Shown in pieces: positions 32,300 to 40,959 of a DNA stretch of 64,000 nucleotides. Numbering within the stretch: position 1 is the stretch's first letter; each line of letters begins with the position of its first letter. A model generated the notes under the pieces. It was not told the origin of the DNA and ran no database searches. It was given only the letters and a program-made list of their open reading frames with translations. This DNA comes from Candidatus Eremiobacterota bacterium (GTDB lineage Bacteria; Vulcanimicrobiota; Vulcanimicrobiia; Vulcanimicrobiales; Vulcanimicrobiaceae), in assembly GCA_019235885.1 (NCBI GenBank), contig JAFAKB010000091.1, forward strand, positions 32,379 to 96,378, read 5' to 3'. Position numbers and translations under genes: made by a program.

Positions 32300-34459
32300 A
32301 TGACCATCGCCGATCTCGTCACCAAAGTCCGGCAGTACGACCCGTCGCTGGACGGGGCGTGGCTGGAGCGCGTCTACGAGGTCGCCGACCGGGCCCACGA
32401 GGGACAGCGCCGCGCTTCGGGCGAGCCGTACGTCGCGCACCCGCTGGCGGTCGCGGACGTGCTCGCCGACCTGGAGATGGACCGCGCGACGATCGCTGCG
32501 GCGCTGCTGCACGACGTCGTCGAGGACACCGTCCTCACCAACGAGCAGGTCGCCGAAGAGTTCGGCCCCGAGATCGCCGCGCTGGTCGACGGCGTGACGA
32601 AGCTGACCCGCATCCCGTACCAGTCCAAGGAGGACGCGCAGGTCGAGAACCTGCGCAAGATGTTCCTCGCGATGGCGAAGGACATCCGCGTCATCATCAT
32701 CAAGCTCGCCGACCGCCTGCACAACATGCGCACGCTCTCGTCGCTGCCGGCGGCGAAGCAGCAGGCGATCGCGCGCGAGACGATCGAGATCTATGCGCCG
32801 ATCGCGCACCGGCTCGGCATCTGGCGCGTCAAGTGGGATCTCGAGGACCTCTCGCTGCGCTATCTCGATCCCGACGCGTACCGCGACATCGCCGAGCGCG
32901 TCGCGAAGAAGCGCGTCGAGCGCGAGGAAGCGGTCGCGCGCGTCATCACCGAGCTGAAAGCCGAGTTCGAGAAGGTCGGTGTCAAGGCCGACACGACCGG
33001 CCGCCCCAAGCACTTCTACTCGATCCACAAGAAGATGCTCAAGGGCCGCGACTTCTCGACGATCTACGACTTGACCGCGGTGCGCGTCATCGTCGACACC
33101 GTGAAGGACTGCTACGGCGCGCTGGGCGTCGTGCACGCGATGTGGAAGCCGCTCCCCGGGCGGTTCAAGGACTACATCGCGATGCCCAAGCCGAACATGT
33201 ACCAGTCGCTGCACACGACGGTCGTCGGGCCGGGCGGCGATCCGCTCGAAGTGCAGATTCGCACCTGGGAGATGCACCGCACCTCCGAGTACGGGATCGC
33301 CGCGCACTGGCATTACAAAGAAGGCTCGAAGAACGACGACACCGGGCAGAAGCTGCACTGGCTGCGCTCGCTGCTCGAGTGGCAGAACGACATGCGCGAC
33401 TCGCGCATGTTCATGGAGAACCTGAAGCTCGACCTGTTCGACACCCAGGTCTTCATCTTCTCGCCGAAGGGCGACGTCTTCTCGATGCCCGCTTTGGCGA
33501 CGCCGCTCGACTTCGCCTACCAGGTGCACACCGACGTCGGCCACCACTGCGTCGGCGCGAAGGTCAACGGGAAGATCGTCCCGCTGGACTCGCAGATCAA
33601 GAACGGCGACATCGTCGAGATCCTGACGAACAAGACCTCGCGCCCCTCGCTCGACTGGCTCTCGATCGTCAAGACGAGCAGCGCGAAGCACAAGATCAAG
33701 CAGTGGTTCCGCAAGGAGAAGAAGGAAGAGAACACGCTGCGCGGCCAGGAGGCAGTCGAAGCGGAGCTCGCGCGGGCCGGCCTGCGGGTCGACGTCGCGC
33801 GCGGCGACGTGATCGAGAAGGTCGCCAAGAAGCTGAACTATCACACGCCGACCGACATGCTGGCGGCGATCGGGTTCGGCGACGTGACGGCGAGCAACGT
33901 GGTGCAGCGGATTCGCGAGGAGACCAAGTCCGACAACGTCGTCGCGATCGCCGCGCTGCCGCGCCCGACCAGCGCGCGCCGCGTCGCGCGCAACGCGAGC
34001 GGGATCCGGATCGCTGGCGTCGACGACGTCCTGGTGCGGCTCTCGAAGTGCTGCAGCCCGGTGCCGGGCGATCCGATCATGGGCTTCGTGACGATCGGCC
34101 GCGGCGTTTCCGTGCACCGCGCCGACTGTCCGAACACGGCCTACATGAACGCCGCGCCCGAGCGCATCCTGGAAGCCGAGTGGCTCGACCAGCGCTCGCT
34201 CACGCACGCCGTCGACATCGAGATCGAAGCGAACGACCGCAACGGGCTGCTGCAAGACATCCTGGGCGTCGCGGCGGAGCTGAAGACTCAGATCAGCTCG
34301 GTGAAAGCCGGCACCAAGCGCGAGCTGGCGCTGATCTCGCTGACCGTGCAGATCAGCGACCTCGACCACCTGCAGAAGCTGCTCCGCAAGCTGAACGCGA
34401 TCAGAGACGTCCGCAACGTCTGGCGCGTCACCAAGCGCGAAGCCCGAGCTAGCGGGTAA
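32300..34459 (+). CDS. bifunctional (p)ppGpp synthetase/hydrolase (RelA/SpoT)
   Basis: 719 aa, full-length Rel. The hydrolase HD domain appears intact ('HPLAVADVLADL', 'AALLHDVVEDT', 'IIIKLADRLHNMRTL'). The synthetase domain has 'YSIHKKMLKG', 'DLTAVRVIVDTVKDCYGALG' and 'MPKPNMYQSLHTTV'. Then follow TGS ('VFSPKGDVFSMP'-type region near residue 390), a zinc-finger/helical part with 'KCCSPVPGDPIMGF', and a C-terminal ACT domain. It makes and degrades the stringent-response alarmone. The end overlaps the convergent 58-aa gene by 11 nt. Confidence 0.95.
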   Translation: MTIADLVTKVRQYDPSLDGAWLERVYEVADRAHEGQRRASGEPYVAHPLAVADVLADLEMDRATIAAALLHDVVEDTVLTNEQVAEEFGPEIAALVDGVTKLTRIPYQSKEDAQVENLRKMFLAMAKDIRVIIIKLADRLHNMRTLSSLPAAKQQAIARETIEIYAPIAHRLGIWRVKWDLEDLSLRYLDPDAYRDIAERVAKKRVEREEAVARVITELKAEFEKVGVKADTTGRPKHFYSIHKKMLKGRDFSTIYDLTAVRVIVDTVKDCYGALGVVHAMWKPLPGRFKDYIAMPKPNMYQSLHTTVVGPGGDPLEVQIRTWEMHRTSEYGIAAHWHYKEGSKNDDTGQKLHWLRSLLEWQNDMRDSRMFMENLKLDLFDTQVFIFSPKGDVFSMPALATPLDFAYQVHTDVGHHCVGAKVNGKIVPLDSQIKNGDIVEILTNKTSRPSLDWLSIVKTSSAKHKIKQWFRKEKKEENTLRGQEAVEAELARAGLRVDVARGDVIEKVAKKLNYHTPTDMLAAIGFGDVTASNVVQRIREETKSDNVVAIAALPRPTSARRVARNASGIRIAGVDDVLVRLSKCCSPVPGDPIMGFVTIGRGVSVHRADCPNTAYMNAAPERILEAEWLDQRSLTHAVDIEIEANDRNGLLQDILGVAAELKTQISSVKAGTKRELALISLTVQISDLDHLQKLLRKLNAIRDVRNVWRVTKREARASG

Positions 34460-34625
34460 CCTTTCGCCGCTCGGCCCAGCGCTTCTCGAACTGGCGCAGT
34501 ACGCGTTCGCGTTCGAGCGCCTTCTCCGAGTCCTCGCGCCACGTCTTGATCGACAGGATCAGCGACACGAACGTGCAGAGGATGGCCATCGAAAACGCGA
34601 CAATGGGGATTATGGTCAAGCTCAT
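34449..34625 (-). CDS. 58-aa single-pass membrane mini-protein
   Basis: One N-terminal membrane helix ('MSLTIIPIVAFSMAILCTFV', continuing to residue 25) is followed by a highly charged cytoplasmic helix ('WREDSEKALERERVLRQFEK'). AAGGAG lies 8 nt before the ATG, which overlaps the stop of the upstream membrane-protein gene (ATGA), so the pair is translationally coupled. The end overlaps the rel stop region. No family is recognised. Small membrane partners like this often regulate the coupled membrane protein; that is inference. Confidence 0.65.
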   Translation of the reverse strand: MSLTIIPIVAFSMAILCTFVSLILSIKTWREDSEKALERERVLRQFEKRWAERRKVTR

Positions 34626-35125
34626 ATACCGCGCTCCTTAGCGATCTCTTGCTTCGCTTTCGAAAAAATCTCCGGGCATTGAATAATCATGAACGCGAAC
34701 ACGGCGAGGATGGTAGCATAGACGGGCAACCGTTGGAATACCTCATTCAGGGCTCTCGCAGCGGGCGCGTTAGCCGTCAGCGACCCGTAGGCATATGCGC
34801 TGCCGACTACGCCGGCAAAGCCACCCCAGCGGATGGTGTAACAGCGAAAGTCGGCTGATTCTTGAGCAAGCGATTCAGCAAACGAGCTTCCCCACATAAC
34901 AAGGGAGAGCAGCCAGAGCTCCGGAGTGGCCCATGTCCTGCTTTCCGGTCCATCGGTCTGCACGCTAATGAGAGTATGAACCGCGAGCGGCATGATGCCT
35001 ACGACGAATAGGGTGACGAAGCGATAGATCGCCAAGACGCCGAACCGGCGCAAAACTGCGCGATTTCGTTGGAGGCGCTGTAAGCGTCTGCGCCGCCTCG
35101 TGTGCATGCGCCTAGTCTGAAGCAT
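34622..35125 (-). CDS. hypothetical 4-helix membrane protein
   Basis: 167 aa. A strongly basic N-terminus ('RRRRRLQRLQRNRAVLRRFG') is followed by about four hydrophobic segments, near residues 31-50, 70-85, 100-117 and 133-150. It lacks recognisable enzymatic motifs. Codon use is less GC-biased than that of its neighbours, consistent with recent acquisition. It is coupled to the 58-aa mini-protein downstream. A role in a membrane complex or a small defence module is possible but not shown. Confidence 0.6.
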   Translation of the reverse strand: MLQTRRMHTRRRRRLQRLQRNRAVLRRFGVLAIYRFVTLFVVGIMPLAVHTLISVQTDGPESRTWATPELWLLSLVMWGSSFAESLAQESADFRCYTIRWGGFAGVVGSAYAYGSLTANAPAARALNEVFQRLPVYATILAVFAFMIIQCPEIFSKAKQEIAKERGI

Positions 35126-35270
35126 CCCGGCTCCCGGCAGGATGGCCGAAATGTTACCGAACCGATTCTACCGCGGCCCGATAGTAAACGGGGCCGACAT
35201 GGGTGCTAACCTAGCCCAGGGCTTGACGGTAGGGACTCGGCGAGTGATAGACTCGCGTGAGAGGTTTAGC

Positions 35271-35807
35271 ATGTTGGCGCCGATCCGGATTCCGAAGACC
35301 ACGCCCGCGACCGAGCTCATCGACGGCCGCTTGGTGCAGAAGATGAGTCCGAAGCGCCGCCACCAGAAGCTGGAGGCGCGCTGGATGCTCGCGCTTCAGG
35401 CGTGGGGCGGTGCGCGAGGCGAGGCGTTGCACGAATGGCGGCACGAGTTCACCGCGCCGGGGCGCACCTTCGCATCGCTCGTCCCCGACGTCGCGTACGA
35501 ATCGAGCGAGGCGCTCGACGAGCTTGGGCCGGCTGCCTCCGAGAAGCCGCCGCGCGCGCCGGAGATCGTCGTCGAGATCCTTTCCGCCGGCGAGAACGAG
35601 CGGCGGCTCGCGTGGAAGATCGCCGCCTACCTCGACGCCGGGACCCGCGTCGTCTTCGTGGTCGATCCGCCGCGCCGCACGGTGATCGCGCATTCCAGCG
35701 CCGGCGACACGCGCTTCGGGCCCGGCGAAACGGTTAGGCACGACGACCTACCCGGATTCGCATATCCCGTCGACGAGATGTTCGAGGGACTCTACCTCGG
35801 CGCGTAA
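35271..35807 (+). CDS. Uma2-family (DUF820) restriction-endonuclease-fold protein
   Basis: 178 aa. Features are 'ELIDGRLVQKMSPKRRHQKL' near residue 14, 'LVPDVAYES' (catalytic Asp) near 70, 'PEIVVEILSAGENERRLAWK' (the E...K pair of the PD-(D/E)xK fold) and 'YLDAGTRVVFVVDP'. Uma2 proteins are widespread in cyanobacteria and relatives, and their substrate is unknown. The ATG at 35271 with GAGAGG 6-7 nt upstream is preferred over the longer frame from 35142. Confidence 0.85.
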   Translation: MLAPIRIPKTTPATELIDGRLVQKMSPKRRHQKLEARWMLALQAWGGARGEALHEWRHEFTAPGRTFASLVPDVAYESSEALDELGPAASEKPPRAPEIVVEILSAGENERRLAWKIAAYLDAGTRVVFVVDPPRRTVIAHSSAGDTRFGPGETVRHDDLPGFAYPVDEMFEGLYLGA

Positions 35808-35819
35808 AAGCTCGGGCGC

Positions 35820-36386
35820 ATGCACCTGACCGTCATCGCCTTTGCGGCGGCGTCGATCGCGCTCGCCGGCCCCGTTCTCGCCCAAGCGTCCTACGCGCCG
35901 GCCGGCGCGCAGTTCGAAGCGCGCTTCGACCGCGCGCTCGACTCGAAGACGATGCACGACGGCGACCGCTTCACGCTGACGGAAGACCGGACGACCTTCG
36001 CCGGCGCGCCGCCGGCGCTCAGGCACGCGCGAGTGGAGGGGCATGTCGAGCACGTCTCGCCGGCTCGCAAAGATCACCGGGCGACGGTGAAGCTGATCCT
36101 TGATGACATCGTCCTGGCCGACGGCACGACGGCCCCGCTCGACGCGACGATCACGTGGGTTCGCGAGCGCGCTCCGTCGCACAAGCTCCGCGACACGGGC
36201 GTCGTCATCACCGGAAGCGTCATCGGCAGAAGGGACGCGAAGAAGCCGGGAATGGCGCAAGGCGCGCCGGTCGGGCCCGGTTCCGGCGTTTCGCTGCGGG
36301 CGCGCGATCCGAAGGAGCAAATCCATTTGATGCGCGGCGCGGTCGTCCGGCTCAAGTTACTCGAGCCGATCACGACGGTCGGCTGA
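35820..36386 (+). CDS. secreted protein of unknown function
   Basis: 188 aa. A signal peptide ('LTVIAFAAASIALAGPVLAQ') precedes a beta-rich mature domain: 'LDSKTMHDGDRFTLTED', 'VEGHVEHVSPARKDHRATVK' and 'MRGAVVRLKLLEPI'. Similar beta-sandwich proteins occur as periplasmic or surface proteins in Acidobacteria-like genomes, but I cannot name a family. It lies 12 nt after the Uma2 gene and converges directly with the barrel gene at 36387. Confidence 0.6.
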   Translation: MHLTVIAFAAASIALAGPVLAQASYAPAGAQFEARFDRALDSKTMHDGDRFTLTEDRTTFAGAPPALRHARVEGHVEHVSPARKDHRATVKLILDDIVLADGTTAPLDATITWVRERAPSHKLRDTGVVITGSVIGRRDAKKPGMAQGAPVGPGSGVSLRARDPKEQIHLMRGAVVRLKLLEPITTVG

Positions 36387-38276
36387 TCAGAGTCGGTAGC
36401 GCTGTTCGAAGACGAACAGCGTGCCGGTGAAATCGGGCGGCGGGCCGCCGAGCCGGCTCGGGATCCCGGCGAACGCGCTGCGCCGCAGCGTCAGCAGCGC
36501 GGTGGCGTGCGCGCTCTCGGCGAGCTGCAGGCCGGCGAACGCCGTGCGCTGCGCGAAGTCGACGTTCGTGTAGCCCTGGCCGAAGCTCCCGCGCATCCCG
36601 TAACGCGCGAGGCCGGCCGAGACGAGAGCGGTCTTGTTCAGCTTGCGCGAGAGCGTCAGCACGACTTCCGGATTGTCGTACGAGACGGTATCTTCCGGAT
36701 GTGCAAGCACGGCACGCCGGCGCATCGTGTCCTCGGCGTAGTCGACCGTCACGTCGGCGAACGCCGGGTGCCAGCCGGCGAACAGAACGTACTGGTGCTG
36801 GCGGCCGAGCGTCGCGGCGTCGTTCGGCTGCGGGAGAAAGAAGCCGTCGATGAAGCCGGTTTTGAGCGCGTTGGCATACGTGATCGGCTCGATCTGACCG
36901 AAGCTTGCGTACGACGCGCGTACGTCGAGCGGGCCGTTGCCACCCTTCACGACGAGCTTGACGCGATAGCCTTGGCGGTTGATGTTCACCGGGAAGTCGT
37001 TGATGAGCTGGTAGTTCGACTTGAGCCACTGGCCCGGCCACGACCACGCGACGCTCCACACGTCCTCGGGCTCGCCGTACGGCAGCAGCGCCTGCGCGTA
37101 GTACGCCTCGTTTCGGTAGACGTCGAACGACGCGGTCGCGCGGCCCATCGCGCGCGCGAGGCCGAGGTGTTCGTAGTTGCCGGCTTTGCCCGTTCCCGGC
37201 TCGGCGACGTGGTCGGCGTCGTACGTCGAGTGGCCGAGCTCCGCGACCGCGTCGAGCGCTTTCGTCGCGTGAAACGACGCGCCGAGGCCGAAGATGCGCT
37301 GGCGCTGGCCGCCGATCGTGCTGGACGGCAACGGACCTTGCGGAGAAAATTCGAGCGCGTTGTCGCCGCCGTAGAGGATTGTCGTCGAAACGAGATCGCC
37401 GCCGGTCGCGACGTGCAGGTACTGCGCGGTGTACTTCGTCCCTTCGCCGTGGTCGACGACGACCGAGGCCATGTTCATCCGCGCCGACGTGCCGGGCAAC
37501 GCGGGGAGTTCCGCCGAGGTCACTTCTACGGTTGCGAGACCCCGCTTCGCGACGAGGTCCACGCCGTGCAGCGGAAGATATTGCGCGGGCGGCTGCCACG
37601 CGTCGAGCGCCGGCGCGCCGTCGCCGAGTGATTCGGGCGTCGTCATCGCGAGCGAGGGCGGCGCGTTGGTGACCGCCGGCTGAACGAAGACGAACTGCGC
37701 GGTCTGCGTGAGATCGAACCAGCCTGCGCGCAAGGCGAGGTTGCCGTCTTTCGTCGCGATGCTGCCGGCGAGGATAGACGCTACGAATCCGGTGCCGTCG
37801 TCGCTGCCGGCGTGGGTGGGAAACGTGACGCGGTACGGAAGGTGCTGCGCGCCGAGATGCGGGCTCAGCGTCGCAAAGGCTGACTCGCCCCAGTACACGG
37901 CGTTCGTCACGCTGCCGCGCACATACCCCGCACCGAGCGTCAGCGAGGCGTCGAACGCGCGTCCCGCGAACGCCGGTCGTACGTAGAGCGCGGATTCCGC
38001 AGCATTTCCCGGCACGAGCGGCGCGCTGGAGAAGACGTCGTACGGCGTGAGCGGCGAGAGCGGATCACCGTTCGCGAAACCGTTTGCTTCGGGCGGCGAA
38101 ACCCCCGGCCCGCGCGTTCCCTGCGAGACGAACGTGACGTGCGCGTCGACGGCGAACCGCACCGTCCCGGGCCGTGGCGTCGGCGAGGGCGAAGGCGAAG
38201 GCGACGCCGGGGCGGCTTGAGCGAGCGTACAGGCGAAGAGCGCTGCAGCGAACACGAGGCTCATCGGCTCCATCAT
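36387..38276 (-). CDS. outer-membrane beta-barrel protein of the M-box magnesium operon
   Basis: 629 aa. A signal peptide ('MSLVFAAALFACTLAQAAPA') and a Ser/Pro linker ('SPSPSPSPTPRPG') precede a long alternating beta-strand region rich in aromatic and Gly residues. It ends 'FVFEQRYRL', as expected of a porin-like barrel, though the last residue is Leu rather than Phe. The start overlaps the mgtC stop (ATGA), so it is the third gene after the Nramp-like transporter. A role in passing Mg2+ or a related solute through the outer membrane is inferred from this context. Confidence 0.7.
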   Translation of the reverse strand: MMEPMSLVFAAALFACTLAQAAPASPSPSPSPTPRPGTVRFAVDAHVTFVSQGTRGPGVSPPEANGFANGDPLSPLTPYDVFSSAPLVPGNAAESALYVRPAFAGRAFDASLTLGAGYVRGSVTNAVYWGESAFATLSPHLGAQHLPYRVTFPTHAGSDDGTGFVASILAGSIATKDGNLALRAGWFDLTQTAQFVFVQPAVTNAPPSLAMTTPESLGDGAPALDAWQPPAQYLPLHGVDLVAKRGLATVEVTSAELPALPGTSARMNMASVVVDHGEGTKYTAQYLHVATGGDLVSTTILYGGDNALEFSPQGPLPSSTIGGQRQRIFGLGASFHATKALDAVAELGHSTYDADHVAEPGTGKAGNYEHLGLARAMGRATASFDVYRNEAYYAQALLPYGEPEDVWSVAWSWPGQWLKSNYQLINDFPVNINRQGYRVKLVVKGGNGPLDVRASYASFGQIEPITYANALKTGFIDGFFLPQPNDAATLGRQHQYVLFAGWHPAFADVTVDYAEDTMRRRAVLAHPEDTVSYDNPEVVLTLSRKLNKTALVSAGLARYGMRGSFGQGYTNVDFAQRTAFAGLQLAESAHATALLTLRRSAFAGIPSRLGGPPPDFTGTLFVFEQRYRL

Positions 38277-38992
38277 GCTTCGGGCAGCATCGCCTGTTCC
38301 TCGTCGGCCGTCGGGACGAGCTTCCAGCTCACCGCGGTGACCCCCGGCTCAACGCCGAGCCGGCTGACGACTTTCTCCAAACGCGCGTCCGCGCGGCCGG
38401 CGACGGCGACGTCGGCGACGATCTCGACCCGGTTCGAGCCGTTGATGTCCTCGCTGTAGACCGCATGGAGCGTGATTCCGGTCCCGCGGATCGCCGAGAC
38501 CATCGTCTGGCGGACGCGGTCTTCGACGTCCTGGCGGCAGACCGCGCGCAGCTCGTACGTCGAGACGACCTCGGTGTCGTCGATCGGCTGCAAATTGATC
38601 CGCCGCGCGATCGGGCGCAGCATCACGTTCGCGGCCAAGATCGCGCCCGCGCCGATCGCCGCGTGCTCGAGGTGGCCGAGCCCCGCCAACGTTCCGACCG
38701 CCGCGGTCGCCCACAACGTCGCCGCGGTGTTGAGACCGCGCACGCTCAAGCCTTCGCGGAAGATCACCCCGCCGGCGAGGAAGCCGATGCCGGAGACGAC
38801 TTGCGCCGCGACCCGCGTCGGATCGGCGCCGGGTTCGAACGGCGAAAGCATCACGAACAGCGCCGCGCCGACCGAGACCAGCGCGTTCGTGCGCAGCCCG
38901 GCCATGCGCTGGCGGTACTGGCGTTCGAGCCCGACCACGGTGCCGAGCGCGAGCGCGATCAGCAGCCGGATCGTGAAGTCGAGGAGCGTCAT
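38273..38992 (-). CDS. mgtC: MgtC/SapB family membrane protein
   Basis: 239 aa. The N-terminal half has the family motifs 'GTVVGLERQYRQRMAGLRTN' near residue 19, 'GIGFLAGGVIF' near 65 and 'GLNTAATLWATAAVGTLAGL', with four to five membrane helices. A C-terminal ACT-like domain ('NRVEIVADVAVAGRADARLE') follows. MgtC proteins help survival at low Mg2+ and modulate the F-ATPase or transporters. It starts 5 nt after the Nramp-like gene, within the M-box-controlled operon. Confidence 0.93.
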   Translation of the reverse strand: MTLLDFTIRLLIALALGTVVGLERQYRQRMAGLRTNALVSVGAALFVMLSPFEPGADPTRVAAQVVSGIGFLAGGVIFREGLSVRGLNTAATLWATAAVGTLAGLGHLEHAAIGAGAILAANVMLRPIARRINLQPIDDTEVVSTYELRAVCRQDVEDRVRQTMVSAIRGTGITLHAVYSEDINGSNRVEIVADVAVAGRADARLEKVVSRLGVEPGVTAVSWKLVPTADEEQAMLPEA

Positions 38993-38997
38993 GGCAG

Positions 38998-40611
38998 TCA
39001 GCCGCCGTGAAGCGCGAGCTGTGTGACGCGGAAGACGACCAGGCCGACGGCAACGATCAAATATGCACGCAATCCGATCAGCCAGGCGCGGTTCAGCGTC
39101 CCCAGCCGGGCGGAGGGAAGCTGCGCGAGCGGCGGCATGCGCCACGTGCCGCGGCGCAAGCGGTCGAGGCGGTGCTGAACGCGCCGGCGCGGGCCGACGA
39201 ACGACATCAGCACGCCGGTCAGGAACGTGACCACCCCGCCGACCACGAGGATCGTCAGGATGTGCGCGCTGCCGAGTGAGGGGAAGAGCACCGAGGCGGT
39301 GAGGATCAGCGAGAGCATCACCAGCACCACGATGACGACGCTGGTGAAGACGTTGACGCGGTGCGTGTTCGCCCACGGGCCGAGCACCGCGCGGTCGTTC
39401 GAGAGCAGCAGCAAGAAGATCGTCGCGCTCGGCAGCAGCACGCCGGCGAGTGCCTGCACGGCGTTCGTCAGCAAGCCCAAGGGAACGCCGGGGATGACGA
39501 CCAACGCCGCGGCGAGTCCGATCAGGCCCAGGTAGACCGCGTAGAACGCCGGCGCGTCGGTGACCTTGCGGTGCAGCGAGTGGTTGAACGAGAGCACGTC
39601 GCCGAGCGCGTACGCCGACGCGAGCGAGACGGCGGCAGCGCCGATGATGCTGGCGTCGATCAGCGCCAGCGCGAACAGCACGCCCGGCACGTGCCCGGCG
39701 TACTTTCCGATCCCTGCCGCGACGGCGCCGGCGTCGGCGAAGTTGCCGAACTCCGGGCGGCCGTGGAAGGTCGCCGCGGCGAGCGCCATGATCGCGATCG
39801 CGCCGACCATCACGAAGACGATCCCGATCGCCAAGTCGGCGCGCTCGTACTGCAAGAAGCGCGGCGTGATCCGCTTGTCGATCACGTAGCTCTGCTGGAA
39901 GAAGAGCTGCCACGGCGCGACCGTCGTGCCGACGATCGCGACGATCAGCAGCATAACCGTGCTGAGATCGGCGCCTTTGGGCAGCCCCGGCACGACCAAG
40001 TCGTGCACGGTTTGGCCGAGCGGCGGGTGCACGGCGACGAACACCGGCACCAGCAGCAGGCTGACGATGCACAGCGCGACCGAGAAGCGCTCGAAGCGGC
40101 GGAAGTTTCCGGTGCTGGCGACCGCCATGACGACGGCGGCCGCGACGCCGATCGCGGGGATGCGCGGAACGCCGAGATAGTCGGCGGCGAGGCCGACGCC
40201 GATGAACTCGGTGACGAGCGTGAGCGCGTTCAGCAGAAACAGGTCGATGACGCTGAACGCGCCCCAGAACTTCCCGAAGCGCTCAAGGATCAGCCGGGCG
40301 TGCCCGACGCCGGTGACGGCGCCGAGCCGCAAGACCATCTCTTGGTTGACGTACAGCACCGGGACGAGCAGCAGCAGCGTCCAGAGCAGGGTCGTGCCGT
40401 AGTTCTGGCCGGCTTGCGCGTAGGTGCCGAACGCGCCGGCGTCGTTGTCCCCGACCATGACGATGAGACCCGGGCCGAGGATCGCCAGCAGCGTGCGCAG
40501 ATGCTGACGCCAGCCCCGGCGCGGGGCGAGGTCGTGGCGCGCGATCGTTCCGAGCGCGCCTTCAATGTCTCCGACGTGCTGTTCGTCGAGGACGGCTTCC
40601 GCGATTGCCAT
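38998..40611 (-). CDS. Nramp-related divalent metal transporter, probably Mg2+
   Basis: 537 aa, about 11-12 membrane segments. The helix-1 metal motif of classical Nramps (DPGN) is replaced by 'VGDNDAGAF' near residue 53. The helix-6 region reads 'TTVAPWQLFFQQS' where Mn/Fe transporters have a Met-Pro-His motif. The loss of the soft-metal Met ligand fits the Nramp-related magnesium transporters known from some bacteria. The gene lies downstream of an M-box Mg2+ riboswitch and upstream of mgtC, which supports Mg2+ as substrate. Start ATG 40611 has GGAGG 6 nt upstream. Confidence 0.85.
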   Translation of the reverse strand: MAIAEAVLDEQHVGDIEGALGTIARHDLAPRRGWRQHLRTLLAILGPGLIVMVGDNDAGAFGTYAQAGQNYGTTLLWTLLLLVPVLYVNQEMVLRLGAVTGVGHARLILERFGKFWGAFSVIDLFLLNALTLVTEFIGVGLAADYLGVPRIPAIGVAAAVVMAVASTGNFRRFERFSVALCIVSLLLVPVFVAVHPPLGQTVHDLVVPGLPKGADLSTVMLLIVAIVGTTVAPWQLFFQQSYVIDKRITPRFLQYERADLAIGIVFVMVGAIAIMALAAATFHGRPEFGNFADAGAVAAGIGKYAGHVPGVLFALALIDASIIGAAAVSLASAYALGDVLSFNHSLHRKVTDAPAFYAVYLGLIGLAAALVVIPGVPLGLLTNAVQALAGVLLPSATIFLLLLSNDRAVLGPWANTHRVNVFTSVVIVVLVMLSLILTASVLFPSLGSAHILTILVVGGVVTFLTGVLMSFVGPRRRVQHRLDRLRRGTWRMPPLAQLPSARLGTLNRAWLIGLRAYLIVAVGLVVFRVTQLALHGG

Positions 40612-40623
40612 TGCAGCCTCCGA

Positions 40624-40743
40624 TTAGCGCGCGTGGAGGATCCAGAACGACGGCTGATCGGGCGTGCGGCGGTCTGCCGGAAGCGAAGAGAAAAACGTGG
40701 CGAACGTGGCCGCGAGCAGGCGCGGCAGAACAAAGACTTTCAT
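40624..40743 (-). CDS. 39-aa hydrophobic mini-ORF in the leader of the magnesium operon
   Basis: Between the riboswitch terminator and the Nramp-like gene, an ATG (40743) opens a 39-codon frame ending 12 nt before the transporter start. The peptide begins 'MKVFVLPRLLAATFATFFSS', a short hydrophobic helix, and ends 'PDQPSFWILHAR'. The ribosome-binding site is weak. It could be a leader peptide coupling translation, or a small membrane protein acting on the transporter, as MgtS does in enterobacteria. This is inference from position. Confidence 0.4.
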   Translation of the reverse strand: MKVFVLPRLLAATFATFFSSLPADRRTPDQPSFWILHAR

Positions 40744-40824
40744 CGGACTACTTTCTGTTAGCTGCGCCGCGACGTGCGGCGCGTGCGCAAACGCGCCCGA
40801 CAAGCGGGCGGAGGTTGAGGCGAA

Positions 40825-40851
40825 CTACTGCTGCCGTCCATCGCGGGTCAT
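40825..40851 (-). CDS. 8-codon upstream ORF in the magnesium leader
   Basis: An ATG preceded by AAAGGTGGTG (good Shine-Dalgarno) opens MTRDGRQQ and then a stop. It is the first start codon after the riboswitch terminator, so it would be translated only in read-through transcripts. It may be a regulatory leader peptide or chance. Confidence 0.3.
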   Translation of the reverse strand: MTRDGRQQ

Positions 40852-40896
40852 CACCACCTTTCACTGCGGCCTTCGGGCCGGGACGTTCGAAAAAGT

Positions 40897-40929
40897 AAAA
40901 AAACCGCCGGAGCTCCTCGCACGGCGGTT
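40897..40929 (-). terminator. rho-independent terminator of the M-box riboswitch
   Basis: On the minus strand, aaccgccg pairs with cggcggtt around a 13-14-nt loop and is followed by seven T residues, then ACTTTTT. It sits 30-60 nt after the last conserved M-box element. This fits an expression platform that terminates transcription when Mg2+ is bound. Confidence 0.88.
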
Positions 40930-40959
40930 CGGGGGCCGAGCGGCCGATGGGGCCGGTCG

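Noticed and set aside
35142..35270. Longer N-terminus for the Uma2 protein
   Set aside because: The extra residues have no family similarity, and ATG 35271 has its own ribosome-binding site.
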